64,000 bases of DNA from Persicimonas caeni. GTDB lineage: Bacteria; Myxococcota_A; Bradymonadia; Bradymonadales; Bradymonadaceae. The first letter of the stretch is position 1, and every line of letters begins with the position of its first letter. Under the pieces are notes generated by a model. It did not search any database and was not told where the DNA came from. It saw nothing but the letters and a program-made list of their open reading frames with translations. Shown here piece after piece: positions 33,962-42,203 of this stretch. The position numbers were made by a program, and so were the translations under genes. Location of the stretch: contig NZ_CP041186.1 of assembly GCF_006517175.1 (NCBI RefSeq), positions 4,429,074 to 4,493,073 of the forward strand. Direction: 5' to 3'.

Positions 33962-36900
33962 GTGACCACAGCAACGGCAAGGCAGAGCGCTCAGGGGCGC
34001 GACACGACGCGCGCTTCGAAGCCCTCGTTGGGCATGGGCGCGAAGACGCAGCGTCGCAAGTCGAGCGCGTCGCAAAGTCGCGACCCAGGCGCCGACGTGC
34101 GTTTTGCGGAGCTCCCTGCGTTGTACCAGCGGCTCATCCGCCAGGTCGGTCTTCCCCAGACCGATGCCACCGCCCGCGCCCTGCGGGCACCCGGCAATAA
34201 CACCGTCAAGACGACCGTCGCCAAGGCGCTGGCCAAGAATATGTTCTCGGGGAGCGGCTCCGAGAGCCGGAGCATCCTCGACGATATCGGCGGGCTGGCC
34301 CAGGACGGGCTCGACATGCTCTCGGACGTGGGCTCGGGGATCGTCGAAGGTGTGTCGAATTTCGGCTCTTGGCTCGGCGGCCTTGCCCAGCAGGGCGTGG
34401 ACTACCTGGCCGAGACGATCGTGCCCGGGCTGGTCCCGTTCATGAAGACCATCGCGGAGGCCTCGCCGCTGAACAACCCGCTGGTCGAGGCGATGTGCGA
34501 CGGGGTGGCCGACTGGGTCAAGGCGCGCACCGAGCAATGGGAGGGCGTCGACGGCATCAAGCCGTTCTTCGAGCGCATGGCCAAGAGCGCCAAGGCGATG
34601 ACGGCGGCCATCGACGCGATGGTCGAGCAGTCGGGCAAGGCGCTGGGCGAGGCGTTCCGGCCGTATGTCGAGTTTTTGGTCGAGTATATCAACCCCTGGC
34701 TCGACAAGATGACCGAGCAGGTCGAAAAGGACCAGGAGGAGTCGCGGCGCTGGTGGAACGATGTGGCCAGCAACGTGGGCGACTTTATCCAGGGCGTCTG
34801 GGACAGCCTCAAGGCGCTGGCCAAGCCGCTGTGGGACCTGATCGGCCCGGCGGTCAAGAAAGTATGGGGCTGGATCAAAGATCTGTTCGACCTGGCCGTC
34901 GAAGGCGTCACCGGGCTGTGGAATTGGCTGGTCGAGCAGGCCGTGGCCCTGTGGAAGACGGTCGACGAGATGCTCGGGCTGTCGGCCTGGATCGAAAAAA
35001 TCCAGGAGTTGGGGCGGATTCTGTATCCGTTCACCCCGCTGGGGATGATCCAAACACTGTACGACGAGTTCGGGGTGTACTGGGAGCAGCTCAAGTCGTG
35101 GTGGTCGGACCTCGACTTCGCCGCGATCTTGAAGGACTCGCTCGACTACATCACCGAGGAGGTTCTGCCGCAGGTCCTCGAGATGCTGCGTGGGGTCGCC
35201 GGGGTGTTGGGCTCGGTGTTGTCGACGGTCTCCGGCGCGTTGAAAGGCGTCATCGAGACCATCGAAGGGTTCATGGGCAAGCTGGGCATCGAGGGATGCT
35301 TCCGGGCGATTGCGATCATCTTCGAGTGGATGGCCGAGCAGTGCCGCAAGGTGGCGTCGTGGAGCGACGAGTTCTTCGAGGAGCTCGTCGCCGCCGCGCT
35401 CGATATGATTCGGGCGGTGGCCGCGCTGCTCGAGCCGATCTTGTCGTTCTTGGTCAAGCTCCTCGTGGTGGTCTCCAACCCGTTGCTCGCCCCGGTGGTG
35501 CTCACCGCGGCGATCTGGCTCTTGCTTCCGGACGACCTGAAGCCTCCGGTCATCGGCTTCATCGCGCGGCTGTGCATTCTGGCGATCACATCTATGCCCG
35601 AGGGCCTGTTGATGGCCGGGCCGATCCAGCTATTCATCAAATACGCGATGCTCGGCTTCTTCGAGGAGATCAAGCGTCGCGCCGACGCCGCGGGCAAGTC
35701 GGGCGAAGCCGGCAAAGAGGCCGAAGAGCTCATCACGATGAGCAACCGGGCCGCGCACCTGTTGACCGGCGGCGGCATCGCCTTCATCGGCGGGTTCCTG
35801 GTGGGCGTGCTCGTGGGCATCGTCGAGGGGATCCTCGATCCGATCATCTTGATCTTCGAGATCATCCGAATTGCGGTCAAAGCGGTCGCGTGGTTGGCGA
35901 AGATGTTCGGCTCGATGTTATCACCCAATGGGTCACCGGGAGCGTCGGGCGCGGCGGCTGCGGCAGGTGCGAGCGGCTTTGCCGGCATGCAGGGAGCGAC
36001 GGCGGACTCACAGGCGCAGCAGTGGCCGCCGCAGCCCTCGGCCGCCACCCGGGCCGCGGTGATGCAGGCCGCAGCGGAAAACCAGAGCACCGGGGGCGAC
36101 GCGCAGAAGCTCGAAGAGACGCTGCGCGACGCCGACCCGCCCAACCCGCTCGAGCGCATCATGGCGCTGCTCGACTCGGCCACCGCCAAGATCAAGGGGC
36201 TGGCCAAATCCGGCGGCGAAAAGATGCTCGAGGGGCTGTTCGGCCTGCTGTCGATGTCCGACTGGGACCTGGGCTACAACTTCGGCAAGCTGGTGGGCAT
36301 GATCTTGCTTGAGGTCATCCTGATCATCGTGTCGATGGGAGGCTGGGGGGCGGTGACTGCCGCCAAGCCGTTCATCAAGCTGGCCGCCAAGCTTTTGAAC
36401 AAGGTCGACGACGTCGTCCTGGTCATCCAGAAGGCGTTCAAGCCCGCCAAAGGTCTGCTGATGCGCGGGCTCGACGGCGCGGCCGACTTCTTGAGCAATA
36501 TCCCCGGGCTCGGGCCGATCTTCGCGCGCGTCCAGCGCGCCTTCAAGGCGATGCTGCGCTACGGCGACGAGGTGCCCGACGCGCCGCCGGTGGGGCGTGG
36601 CGGGGCGCCGGCGGCGGCCCGCAAGCCCGACGTGCCCAGCGCTTCGAAGGCGCCCGATGCGCCCTCGTCTGGTCAGAAGTCAAAGCGCCCTCGTCGCCGA
36701 CCGGATGCTGCTGAAAAGCAGAAGGCCCTTTTGGAAGCGCGCGCCATCGAGGCCTCTTTCGATGCAGCCGACCGCCCCGTCGAGCAAGCCCTGGCGGCGC
36801 TTCAACTGCTTCGCAAGCCGTACCCCTGGATCAAGGACTTCCGCGCCGAGGCCGAAGCTGGCGACGGCCGATACTCAATTTGGATGATCGCCAGCAAAAC

Positions 36901-38128
36901 CCGCGTCGGCAGCTACACCGAAAGAGTCGAAGCGCATGTCGCCGAGAGCCGAAAGGCGCGCGAGGCGAGTGGGTTCCAAAAATTCGCCGCACGGGAGTCC
37001 TATGTTAATACGTTCTCGACCGAGGAGCTCGCAAAGCTCGAGGGCGCGCTGGGTAAGGGATTCTGGCGAGATTACTCCGAACTGGGTATCCGCGCCGAGG
37101 ACGTCAAAAAGGCGGTCGACAAGTTCGGGCTAAGTAGGGTCGGCGAGATGCGCTCGGAGGTGCTGGCCCGCTCGATCAAGCCGCCGATGTCGGCGGGCAA
37201 TTGGAAGAACGTGTCGGAAAACCAATTCGTCGCCGACTATCTGAGCCGCTACCCCAAGTCGACGCTGTCGGTGGGCGATATTCGCAAGAACTATCGTGCC
37301 GGCCAGCGTCTCAACCCCGAGTCGGGCAGCCTGAAGGTCCCCGCCGAGTTCAAAGGCGAGTTGCCGGTCGAAAAGGCCAAGTTTCGCCCGGTGGGTCCGA
37401 ACGGCGAAACCTCTCGGAAGTTCCCGATTCCCGAGTCGGTCAAAAGGAAATTCGAGAAAATTCTCGAGGACCGTGAGAAGGCCCGCCGACTGCGCGACTT
37501 GCACAAGGAGCGAGGCCTGGACGCCGAGGCAAAGAAGTACTCCTGGCGCGTTCAACGAGCCAGTGAGAAGTTAGGAGAACTTGGCACCGAGGCATGGATC
37601 AAGGATCATGCGCTCGACTGGCTCAAGGCGACCGGGCGGGTGCCCGCCGACCTCGACAAGTTGCACAGCGTCAAGCGCATTGTGGGCAACCCCTATGAGG
37701 TCGGAAAGCCCGGGGAGTTCGACCAGATCTGGGAGATCGTGCCTCGTAAAGGCGAGCCGCCTATTCGGGTGATCCCCGAGGCCAAGGGGGGGGCTGCCGG
37801 AAGAGGATCGCGCATGGGAGCAGGCGGATTTAAGAGGTACGAGCAAGGGCATCCGGGATATAAAGATATTGTTCTAGAGGAAATGAAGGGTAAGTCGACC
37901 AAGTTGCTCGACTCGACGGACCATCTCCGCAAGAAGCAAGGCAGAGAGTTGAGAAGGGTGGTTCGCGATTTGACGCGTGCCGAAAAGCAGGGTCAGCTTG
38001 CGTACCTGCAGATCCGGGCTGGTTTTAAGAAAAATAGGCCAGCCCGAACACTCGACGAGATCGAGAAGGGACTGCTTCCAGAACTAGAGATTGAGATAGG
38101 CGAGTTTGATCTGACAATGATGGAGTAG
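33962..38128 (+). CDS. Large eCIS cargo: leader, membrane-active body, PD-(D/E)XK-like nuclease tip
   Basis: A 1388-residue GTG-started protein. Residues 1-75 match the leader at 30290. Residues about 90-480 are Trp-rich amphipathic helices (SWLGGLAQQGVDYLAETIV). Four hydrophobic blocks follow at about 490-523, 525-565, 600-655 and 777-803. Residues 727-862 are duplicated at 39041. After a Pro/Ala/Ser hinge near 870-915, the last 460 residues are a toxin. GEFDQIWEI (Asp1254) and IRVIPEAKGG (Glu1273, Lys1275), then FKRYEQGHPGY, give the D...ExK core of restriction-endonuclease-fold toxins. The body may help the tip cross a membrane. Imm49-like 38135 lies 6 bp downstream. Confidence 0.75.
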   Translation: MTTATARQSAQGRDTTRASKPSLGMGAKTQRRKSSASQSRDPGADVRFAELPALYQRLIRQVGLPQTDATARALRAPGNNTVKTTVAKALAKNMFSGSGSESRSILDDIGGLAQDGLDMLSDVGSGIVEGVSNFGSWLGGLAQQGVDYLAETIVPGLVPFMKTIAEASPLNNPLVEAMCDGVADWVKARTEQWEGVDGIKPFFERMAKSAKAMTAAIDAMVEQSGKALGEAFRPYVEFLVEYINPWLDKMTEQVEKDQEESRRWWNDVASNVGDFIQGVWDSLKALAKPLWDLIGPAVKKVWGWIKDLFDLAVEGVTGLWNWLVEQAVALWKTVDEMLGLSAWIEKIQELGRILYPFTPLGMIQTLYDEFGVYWEQLKSWWSDLDFAAILKDSLDYITEEVLPQVLEMLRGVAGVLGSVLSTVSGALKGVIETIEGFMGKLGIEGCFRAIAIIFEWMAEQCRKVASWSDEFFEELVAAALDMIRAVAALLEPILSFLVKLLVVVSNPLLAPVVLTAAIWLLLPDDLKPPVIGFIARLCILAITSMPEGLLMAGPIQLFIKYAMLGFFEEIKRRADAAGKSGEAGKEAEELITMSNRAAHLLTGGGIAFIGGFLVGVLVGIVEGILDPIILIFEIIRIAVKAVAWLAKMFGSMLSPNGSPGASGAAAAAGASGFAGMQGATADSQAQQWPPQPSAATRAAVMQAAAENQSTGGDAQKLEETLRDADPPNPLERIMALLDSATAKIKGLAKSGGEKMLEGLFGLLSMSDWDLGYNFGKLVGMILLEVILIIVSMGGWGAVTAAKPFIKLAAKLLNKVDDVVLVIQKAFKPAKGLLMRGLDGAADFLSNIPGLGPIFARVQRAFKAMLRYGDEVPDAPPVGRGGAPAAARKPDVPSASKAPDAPSSGQKSKRPRRRPDAAEKQKALLEARAIEASFDAADRPVEQALAALQLLRKPYPWIKDFRAEAEAGDGRYSIWMIASKTRVGSYTERVEAHVAESRKAREASGFQKFAARESYVNTFSTEELAKLEGALGKGFWRDYSELGIRAEDVKKAVDKFGLSRVGEMRSEVLARSIKPPMSAGNWKNVSENQFVADYLSRYPKSTLSVGDIRKNYRAGQRLNPESGSLKVPAEFKGELPVEKAKFRPVGPNGETSRKFPIPESVKRKFEKILEDREKARRLRDLHKERGLDAEAKKYSWRVQRASEKLGELGTEAWIKDHALDWLKATGRVPADLDKLHSVKRIVGNPYEVGKPGEFDQIWEIVPRKGEPPIRVIPEAKGGAAGRGSRMGAGGFKRYEQGHPGYKDIVLEEMKGKSTKLLDSTDHLRKKQGRELRRVVRDLTRAEKQGQLAYLQIRAGFKKNRPARTLDEIEKGLLPELEIEIGEFDLTMME

Positions 38129-38134
38129 CAACTT

Positions 38135-38998
38135 ATGGCGAGAATCGATCGACATCAGAACCGAGTTTGGCTGGCGGAACTTGAAGTGGAAGAGTTATCA
38201 GAAATGCTCGACGACTCCTTTTCCATTATTCGGCAGATTCCCCGACTCACATCATTGAATTCAATCCAACACGAGGCGCGTAGTCTTGCCGCGTTTCAAT
38301 CCGTGTTGGATCCCAAAGCCCCTGAAATCCGCATGTGTTTCATATCTGCAGCGCGCGCGATTGCGGGTTTGTACCACTGTGCTCAAAAGGAAGAGGGCAC
38401 TGTCGAGGTTGAGCTTGGCGATGGAGGCGCCCCCGTGGTGTTCGAGGCGACCGGCATCAACGCGCTGACCCACGACGGAACGTGGCAGACGGGGTTTCAC
38501 CTGGCAGCGATTCTGCGTGATCGTGAATTGATGGACTTGCTCTGCACATTCACGACGGACCAACTCCGACAGGCACCGGGCGTGACCTCCGAGCCGTTCT
38601 TTTACCCGTTCGTCGAGGCACTTCGCGGCTATTGGGCCGGTGATCCGAACACGGCGATGTACTTGGCCGAGGCGATGGAGTTGACCGAACCTGAGCGCTT
38701 GGTGATGGCCAATCCCGACGCGGTTTTGCATCGCGCAGTGCCGTGGATGGAGGTCTTTTTCCGACTGCTCGAGCATGACCAGAAGGCGTTCAACGACGCC
38801 CTTGTGAAGGCGCTCGAGTTGCACAAGGCATACTGGGGAAGCGAAACCGCCGATCGCGCTGACGATATCGAAGGCATCCTGGCGCTCGAATTGTGCAGTA
38901 TGGCCGCGCTCGCCTACGAGCAAGACATCGAGATTCAGGTCGAGTCGGACTATATCCCCGGCTGGCTTGTGCGCGGCGAGGTTGCCCAACAGGACTGA
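38135..38998 (+). CDS. Imm49-family-like immunity protein
   Basis: A 287-residue cytoplasmic, helical protein 6 bp after the nuclease toxin, with GGAG overlapping the toxin's last codons. Sequence blocks such as AAFQSVLDPKAPEIRMCFISAARAIAGLYH, HDGTWQTGFHLAAILRDRELMDLL and YWAGDPNTAMYLAEAMELTEPERL are of the type seen in Imm49 proteins, which pair with polymorphic toxins. It should bind and silence the tip at 33962 in the producing cell. Lower GC than the toxin body fits transfer as a tip-immunity cassette. Confidence 0.7.
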   Translation: MARIDRHQNRVWLAELEVEELSEMLDDSFSIIRQIPRLTSLNSIQHEARSLAAFQSVLDPKAPEIRMCFISAARAIAGLYHCAQKEEGTVEVELGDGGAPVVFEATGINALTHDGTWQTGFHLAAILRDRELMDLLCTFTTDQLRQAPGVTSEPFFYPFVEALRGYWAGDPNTAMYLAEAMELTEPERLVMANPDAVLHRAVPWMEVFFRLLEHDQKAFNDALVKALELHKAYWGSETADRADDIEGILALELCSMAALAYEQDIEIQVESDYIPGWLVRGEVAQQD

Positions 38999-39040
38999 GC
39001 GCGCACAACGCGAGCCTTTGCATGGTGAGCCCTTCGTGGC

Positions 39041-39450
39041 CCCAACCCGCTCGAGCGGATCATGGCGCTGCTCGACTCGGCCACCGCCAAGATCAATGGG
39101 CTGGCCAAATCGGGCGGCGAGAAGATGCTCGAGGGCCTGCTCGGCCTGCTGTCGATGTCCGATTGGGACCTAGGCTACAACTTCGGCAAGTTGGTGGGCA
39201 TGATCTTGCTCGAGGTCATCCTGATCATCGTGTCGATGGGAGGCTGGGGGGCGGTGACCGCCGCCAAGCCGTTCATCAAGCTGGCCGCCAAGCTTTTGAA
39301 CAAGGTCGACGACGTCGTCCTGGTCATCCAGAAGGCGTTCAGGCCGGCCAAGGGCCTGCTGATGCGCGGGCTCGACGGCGCGGCCGACTTCTTGAGCAAT
39401 ATCCCCGGGCTGGGGCCGATCTTTGCGCGCGTCCAGCGCGCCTTCAAGGC
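39041..39450 (+). repeat. 410-bp duplicate of the cargo 2 body (relic)
   Basis: Bases 39041-39450 align without gaps to 36140-36549; I count about 17 differences in 410, most of them third-position. The segment encodes LERIMALLDSATAK through FARVQRAFKA with its frame intact, but has lost everything 5' of it. At the right edge the match ends exactly where cargo 2 passes from body into hinge. It is a recombination scar between the Imm49-like gene and an orphan toxin tip. Confidence 0.9.
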
Positions 39451-39474
39451 AAGGGAGGGGCGCTACCATTTACG

Positions 39475-39834
39475 ATGGGTGGCTATCAGCGTGCAGCTCG
39501 CCAGGTTCGCCATCACGGCTTCGACCTCGGTCCGAGCATCGAGGACGACGAACGCAGGAGAGAGTTCGACCGGTATCTCTCGAAGGGAAAGACGACTCCC
39601 GGCCTCCGAGATGAGATCCGTCGGCGAGAAGAGGCCTTCTTGGAGCGCGTGGGTGACCTCTTCGGACAGCAACTGGTGGCTTTGGATGAGCGCGCGTTCA
39701 AGCGTGCGGTTTTGCGGTATATGCAACGCTTCTACGGTGTTTCAGGAAGACTACGTGACCGCGCACGAATCCTGTGGGAGACAGGCAATATTCGCCTAAA
39801 ACAACTCGTGTTCGGGTTCTTAGAGAGAGATTAA
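39475..39834 (+). CDS. Orphan toxin tip, 5'-truncated
   Basis: 119 residues if started at the ATG 39475. The same frame reads back a few codons (GKGGALPFT) toward the duplicated body, which is in another frame, so a shift near 39445-39460 separates them. The sequence is charged and helical: PSIEDDERRREFDRYLSKGK, LRDEIRRREEAFLERVGDLFG and LKQLVFGFLERD. I recognise no toxin family. Its place after a body relic and 4 bp before a HEAT-like gene is the usual place of an orphan tip with its immunity gene. It lacks the N-terminal leader, so it could not be loaded unless recombined onto a complete cargo gene. Confidence 0.6.
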   Translation: MGGYQRAARQVRHHGFDLGPSIEDDERRREFDRYLSKGKTTPGLRDEIRRREEAFLERVGDLFGQQLVALDERAFKRAVLRYMQRFYGVSGRLRDRARILWETGNIRLKQLVFGFLERD

Positions 39835-39838
39835 CGTC

Positions 39839-40420
39839 ATGACACCTTCCGATGAGACTCAACGTACATTGATCCTCAAGCCAGAAGTGACGCGTGCAGA
39901 CGTGCTCGCTGCAGCCAACGCTCTCGACTTCGATTGGACGGAAGATTACGAGGCCGTTCCCGAACAAGGAATCTTCTTCAATCGAGTATGGGTCGATCGA
40001 GAGGAGACGACGGCCATCATCTTGATTGAAGATACGTCGCTCGATTTGAACGTGCTGGTCACCAAAGGACGGCGCGCGAAGAAGACCGCGCGCCAATTGG
40101 CCAAGCGTCTCGACGTATGGTCGGAGCAGGAGTTGTGGAGAGCAGTCGAGCGGGCGTCTTCGGCCGAGGCGTTGTCCGCGAGTTTGCGTCGATGGACCAT
40201 GGGACGGCTCTACGACATGTCCCGCCGCGAGCGCAGCGCGCTCGAAGAGTATCTCGAACACAAATCCCCGGCGGTCAGGTTGGCTGCGGTCGATTCGATG
40301 GGGTACCTCGGCCATCCCGGCTTTATTGGGCTCCTCGACGACGTCGCCAACGCAGACGACGACGAGCAGGTACGGCAGGCGGCTCAGTTTGTGGCGGATG
40401 GGATACGAGAACTGTCGTAA
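39839..40420 (+). CDS. HEAT-repeat candidate immunity protein for the orphan tip
   Basis: A 193-residue cytoplasmic protein starting 4 bp after the orphan tip. The N-terminal 90 residues form a mixed alpha/beta domain (RTLILKPEVTRADVLAAANAL, then IILIEDTSLDLNVLVTKG). The C-terminal part has a HEAT-type pair (LEEYLEHKSPAVRLAAVDSMGYLG, then LLDDVANADDDEQVRQAAQFV). The style resembles the two genes at 31928 and 32533, supporting one immunity superfamily across the island. Lower GC than the flanking structural genes. Confidence 0.55.
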   Translation: MTPSDETQRTLILKPEVTRADVLAAANALDFDWTEDYEAVPEQGIFFNRVWVDREETTAIILIEDTSLDLNVLVTKGRRAKKTARQLAKRLDVWSEQELWRAVERASSAEALSASLRRWTMGRLYDMSRRERSALEEYLEHKSPAVRLAAVDSMGYLGHPGFIGLLDDVANADDDEQVRQAAQFVADGIRELS

Positions 40421-40501
40421 GAGTGACAGTGGTTCAGGAGTTGTGAGGCGGCGATCCCGACGGCGAGGTTCGCCGCAGCGGATGCACTCCCTCCGAATCA
40501 C

Positions 40502-40519
40502 CAGACACTTTCGTGTCTG
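40502..40519. other. Hairpin before the tape measure gene
   Basis: CAGACAC and GTGTCTG form a perfect 7-bp stem with a 4-base loop, 44 bp before the ATG at 40563. No T-run follows, so it is not an intrinsic terminator. It lies in the 142-bp gap that separates the cargo island from the two distal structural genes. Confidence 0.4.
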
Positions 40520-40562
40520 TGTTTGGTGCGCGGCGAGTTCATTGCATGATACAGAGGGGCTC

Positions 40563-42200
40563 ATGTCTATCGATGTCGACATCCGCGCGTTGGACTGCCG
40601 GTTTCACCTGCCCGAGGGCATGGACGACGCCGCCGGCACCCGCCAGCGTTTGACCAAGCTCGCCGGCGGCCGACTGGTCGAGGCGTGCGCCGAGGCGCTC
40701 GACGCGCTGCCCGATGACGGGGCGCTGTGGCGCGTTCGCCACGTCCATCTCGACATTTGCGTCGACGCCAAGGGCATGAGCGACGCCGAGATCGCCGATC
40801 TGTGGGGGCAGGCCCTGGCGCGAGCGCTCGGCGAGGCGATGGCCTCGGGCGGGGCGAGCGAGGACGTGCGGCGCTTCGAGTCGGCGCGCGCCTTCGTGGT
40901 CGCCTTTTTGCGCGACCTGATCGACGGGCGCGCCCACGGTCGGTGGTATTACGAAGAGTTTCGACACCTGCAGTCGCTGCCGGCGGCCGACGTGACCGTC
41001 GAGTTGCTGGGCGTGCGGCCGGCGTGGATCGTCGAGTCGCTCGTCGAGCTGGCCGGCTCGGGGCATCTCGAGAGGTTGGTCGCCCGTTGGACTGACCGCC
41101 AGTCGCGCCGGCTCATCGACGCGCTGGGCCTGACCTTCTATCCGCCGCCGCCGTCGCGGCTGCCGTCGGCCGTCGGCGACTGGCTTGGTAGCGTCTCCCT
41201 CGAGAAGGATGCGAGCCGCGACGCCGAGGCGCGCAACCGGTGGCGGCTCTTTGTGGCGGCGCTGTCGGTCGAGTCGTCTGATGGCTCGCCCGGCCAGCGC
41301 CCGCAGATAGCCTGGCGGCTCGCCCACGCGGTCGCCACGCTGCAGCGATTGGCGCGGCGCTCGCCCAAGGCGCTGCGGATGCTCATCGATGGCAGAGTCG
41401 AGGCGGCCGCCGCGGCGATAGCGACCGAGTCGTGGGCCGCGCCGGTGGTCGGCTGGCTGACTGAGGCGCTCGGGCATCCACGGCGTGTCGAAGCGCTCGC
41501 GGCGCTCGCTCGGGCGTCGAGCGAACGGTCGGCGCCCCCCGCTCCCGAGTCATCAGTCGAGGCGTCGGGCGAGCCGAACGAGACGAGCGCCCGTTCGTTT
41601 CAAAGCGCGCACGCCGCCATCTTTTTGGTGGCCGCGCCGTTGGCCAACCTCGAGGTGTGGCCGGTCTGGGTCGAAGCGGTCGGAGAGGCGATGGCACGTC
41701 GATGGCTGTACGCGGTGGGCACCAAGCTGCTCGGAGGCAAGACGGCCGCCTTGCGCCTCGACGACGCAGCGCTGGCAGCGTTTGCAGGCCTGCCGGAGCC
41801 GCCCAAGGCCGACGCGCGCGCCGAGGTGGCCGCCGACAACCCGCCGCTGGGGTGGGCCGAAAAGCTCGAGGCGCCCGACGAAGAGACGGCCGACTTTCTT
41901 TGGCTCGGCCGCCGCCTCGGCTACCCTTGGCTGACCGAGCCCCTCGACGAGGCGTTGTCGAAGGTCACGCTCGCCGCCGCCCGGCGCTTTGCGCGCACGC
42001 TGCCGCGCTTCGAGGCGTCGAGCGTGTCGTATTTGTCGCGCACCTTTTTGGCCCAGCCGGGAGCGGTTGTCGGCGACGAAGACGCGCTCGAGGTACGCCT
42101 CGACGGCGGACCACTCGGCGTGGTGCTGCGTATGGCCGTGCTGCCCGATGAGCGGCGTCTGCCTTGGCTCGATCGTTCGTTGACGATCACCGTTGGTTGA
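40563..42200 (+). CDS. eCIS tape measure protein, Pvc14-like (CIS_TMP type)
   Basis: A 545-residue protein. The N-terminal region (VDIRALDCRFHLPEG...LWRVRHVHLDICVDAKGMSDAEIADLWGQALARAL) has the strand-helix-strand pattern of contractile-injection-system tape measure proteins. The C-terminus ends RRLPWLDRSLTITV, close to the usual LPWSI...PW ending. It sits immediately before the AAA+ ATPase, the normal Pvc14-Pvc15 order. It should set tube length inside the particle. The frame is open upstream, but this ATG gives the family N-terminus. Despite the name it lacks the long coiled coil of phage tape measures. Confidence 0.75.
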   Translation: MSIDVDIRALDCRFHLPEGMDDAAGTRQRLTKLAGGRLVEACAEALDALPDDGALWRVRHVHLDICVDAKGMSDAEIADLWGQALARALGEAMASGGASEDVRRFESARAFVVAFLRDLIDGRAHGRWYYEEFRHLQSLPAADVTVELLGVRPAWIVESLVELAGSGHLERLVARWTDRQSRRLIDALGLTFYPPPPSRLPSAVGDWLGSVSLEKDASRDAEARNRWRLFVAALSVESSDGSPGQRPQIAWRLAHAVATLQRLARRSPKALRMLIDGRVEAAAAAIATESWAAPVVGWLTEALGHPRRVEALAALARASSERSAPPAPESSVEASGEPNETSARSFQSAHAAIFLVAAPLANLEVWPVWVEAVGEAMARRWLYAVGTKLLGGKTAALRLDDAALAAFAGLPEPPKADARAEVAADNPPLGWAEKLEAPDEETADFLWLGRRLGYPWLTEPLDEALSKVTLAAARRFARTLPRFEASSVSYLSRTFLAQPGAVVGDEDALEVRLDGGPLGVVLRMAVLPDERRLPWLDRSLTITVG

Positions 42201-42203
42201 TAG

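Noticed and set aside
40502-40519. Intrinsic terminator before the tape measure gene
   Set aside because: A good stem but no T-run; the genes after it belong to the same particle.
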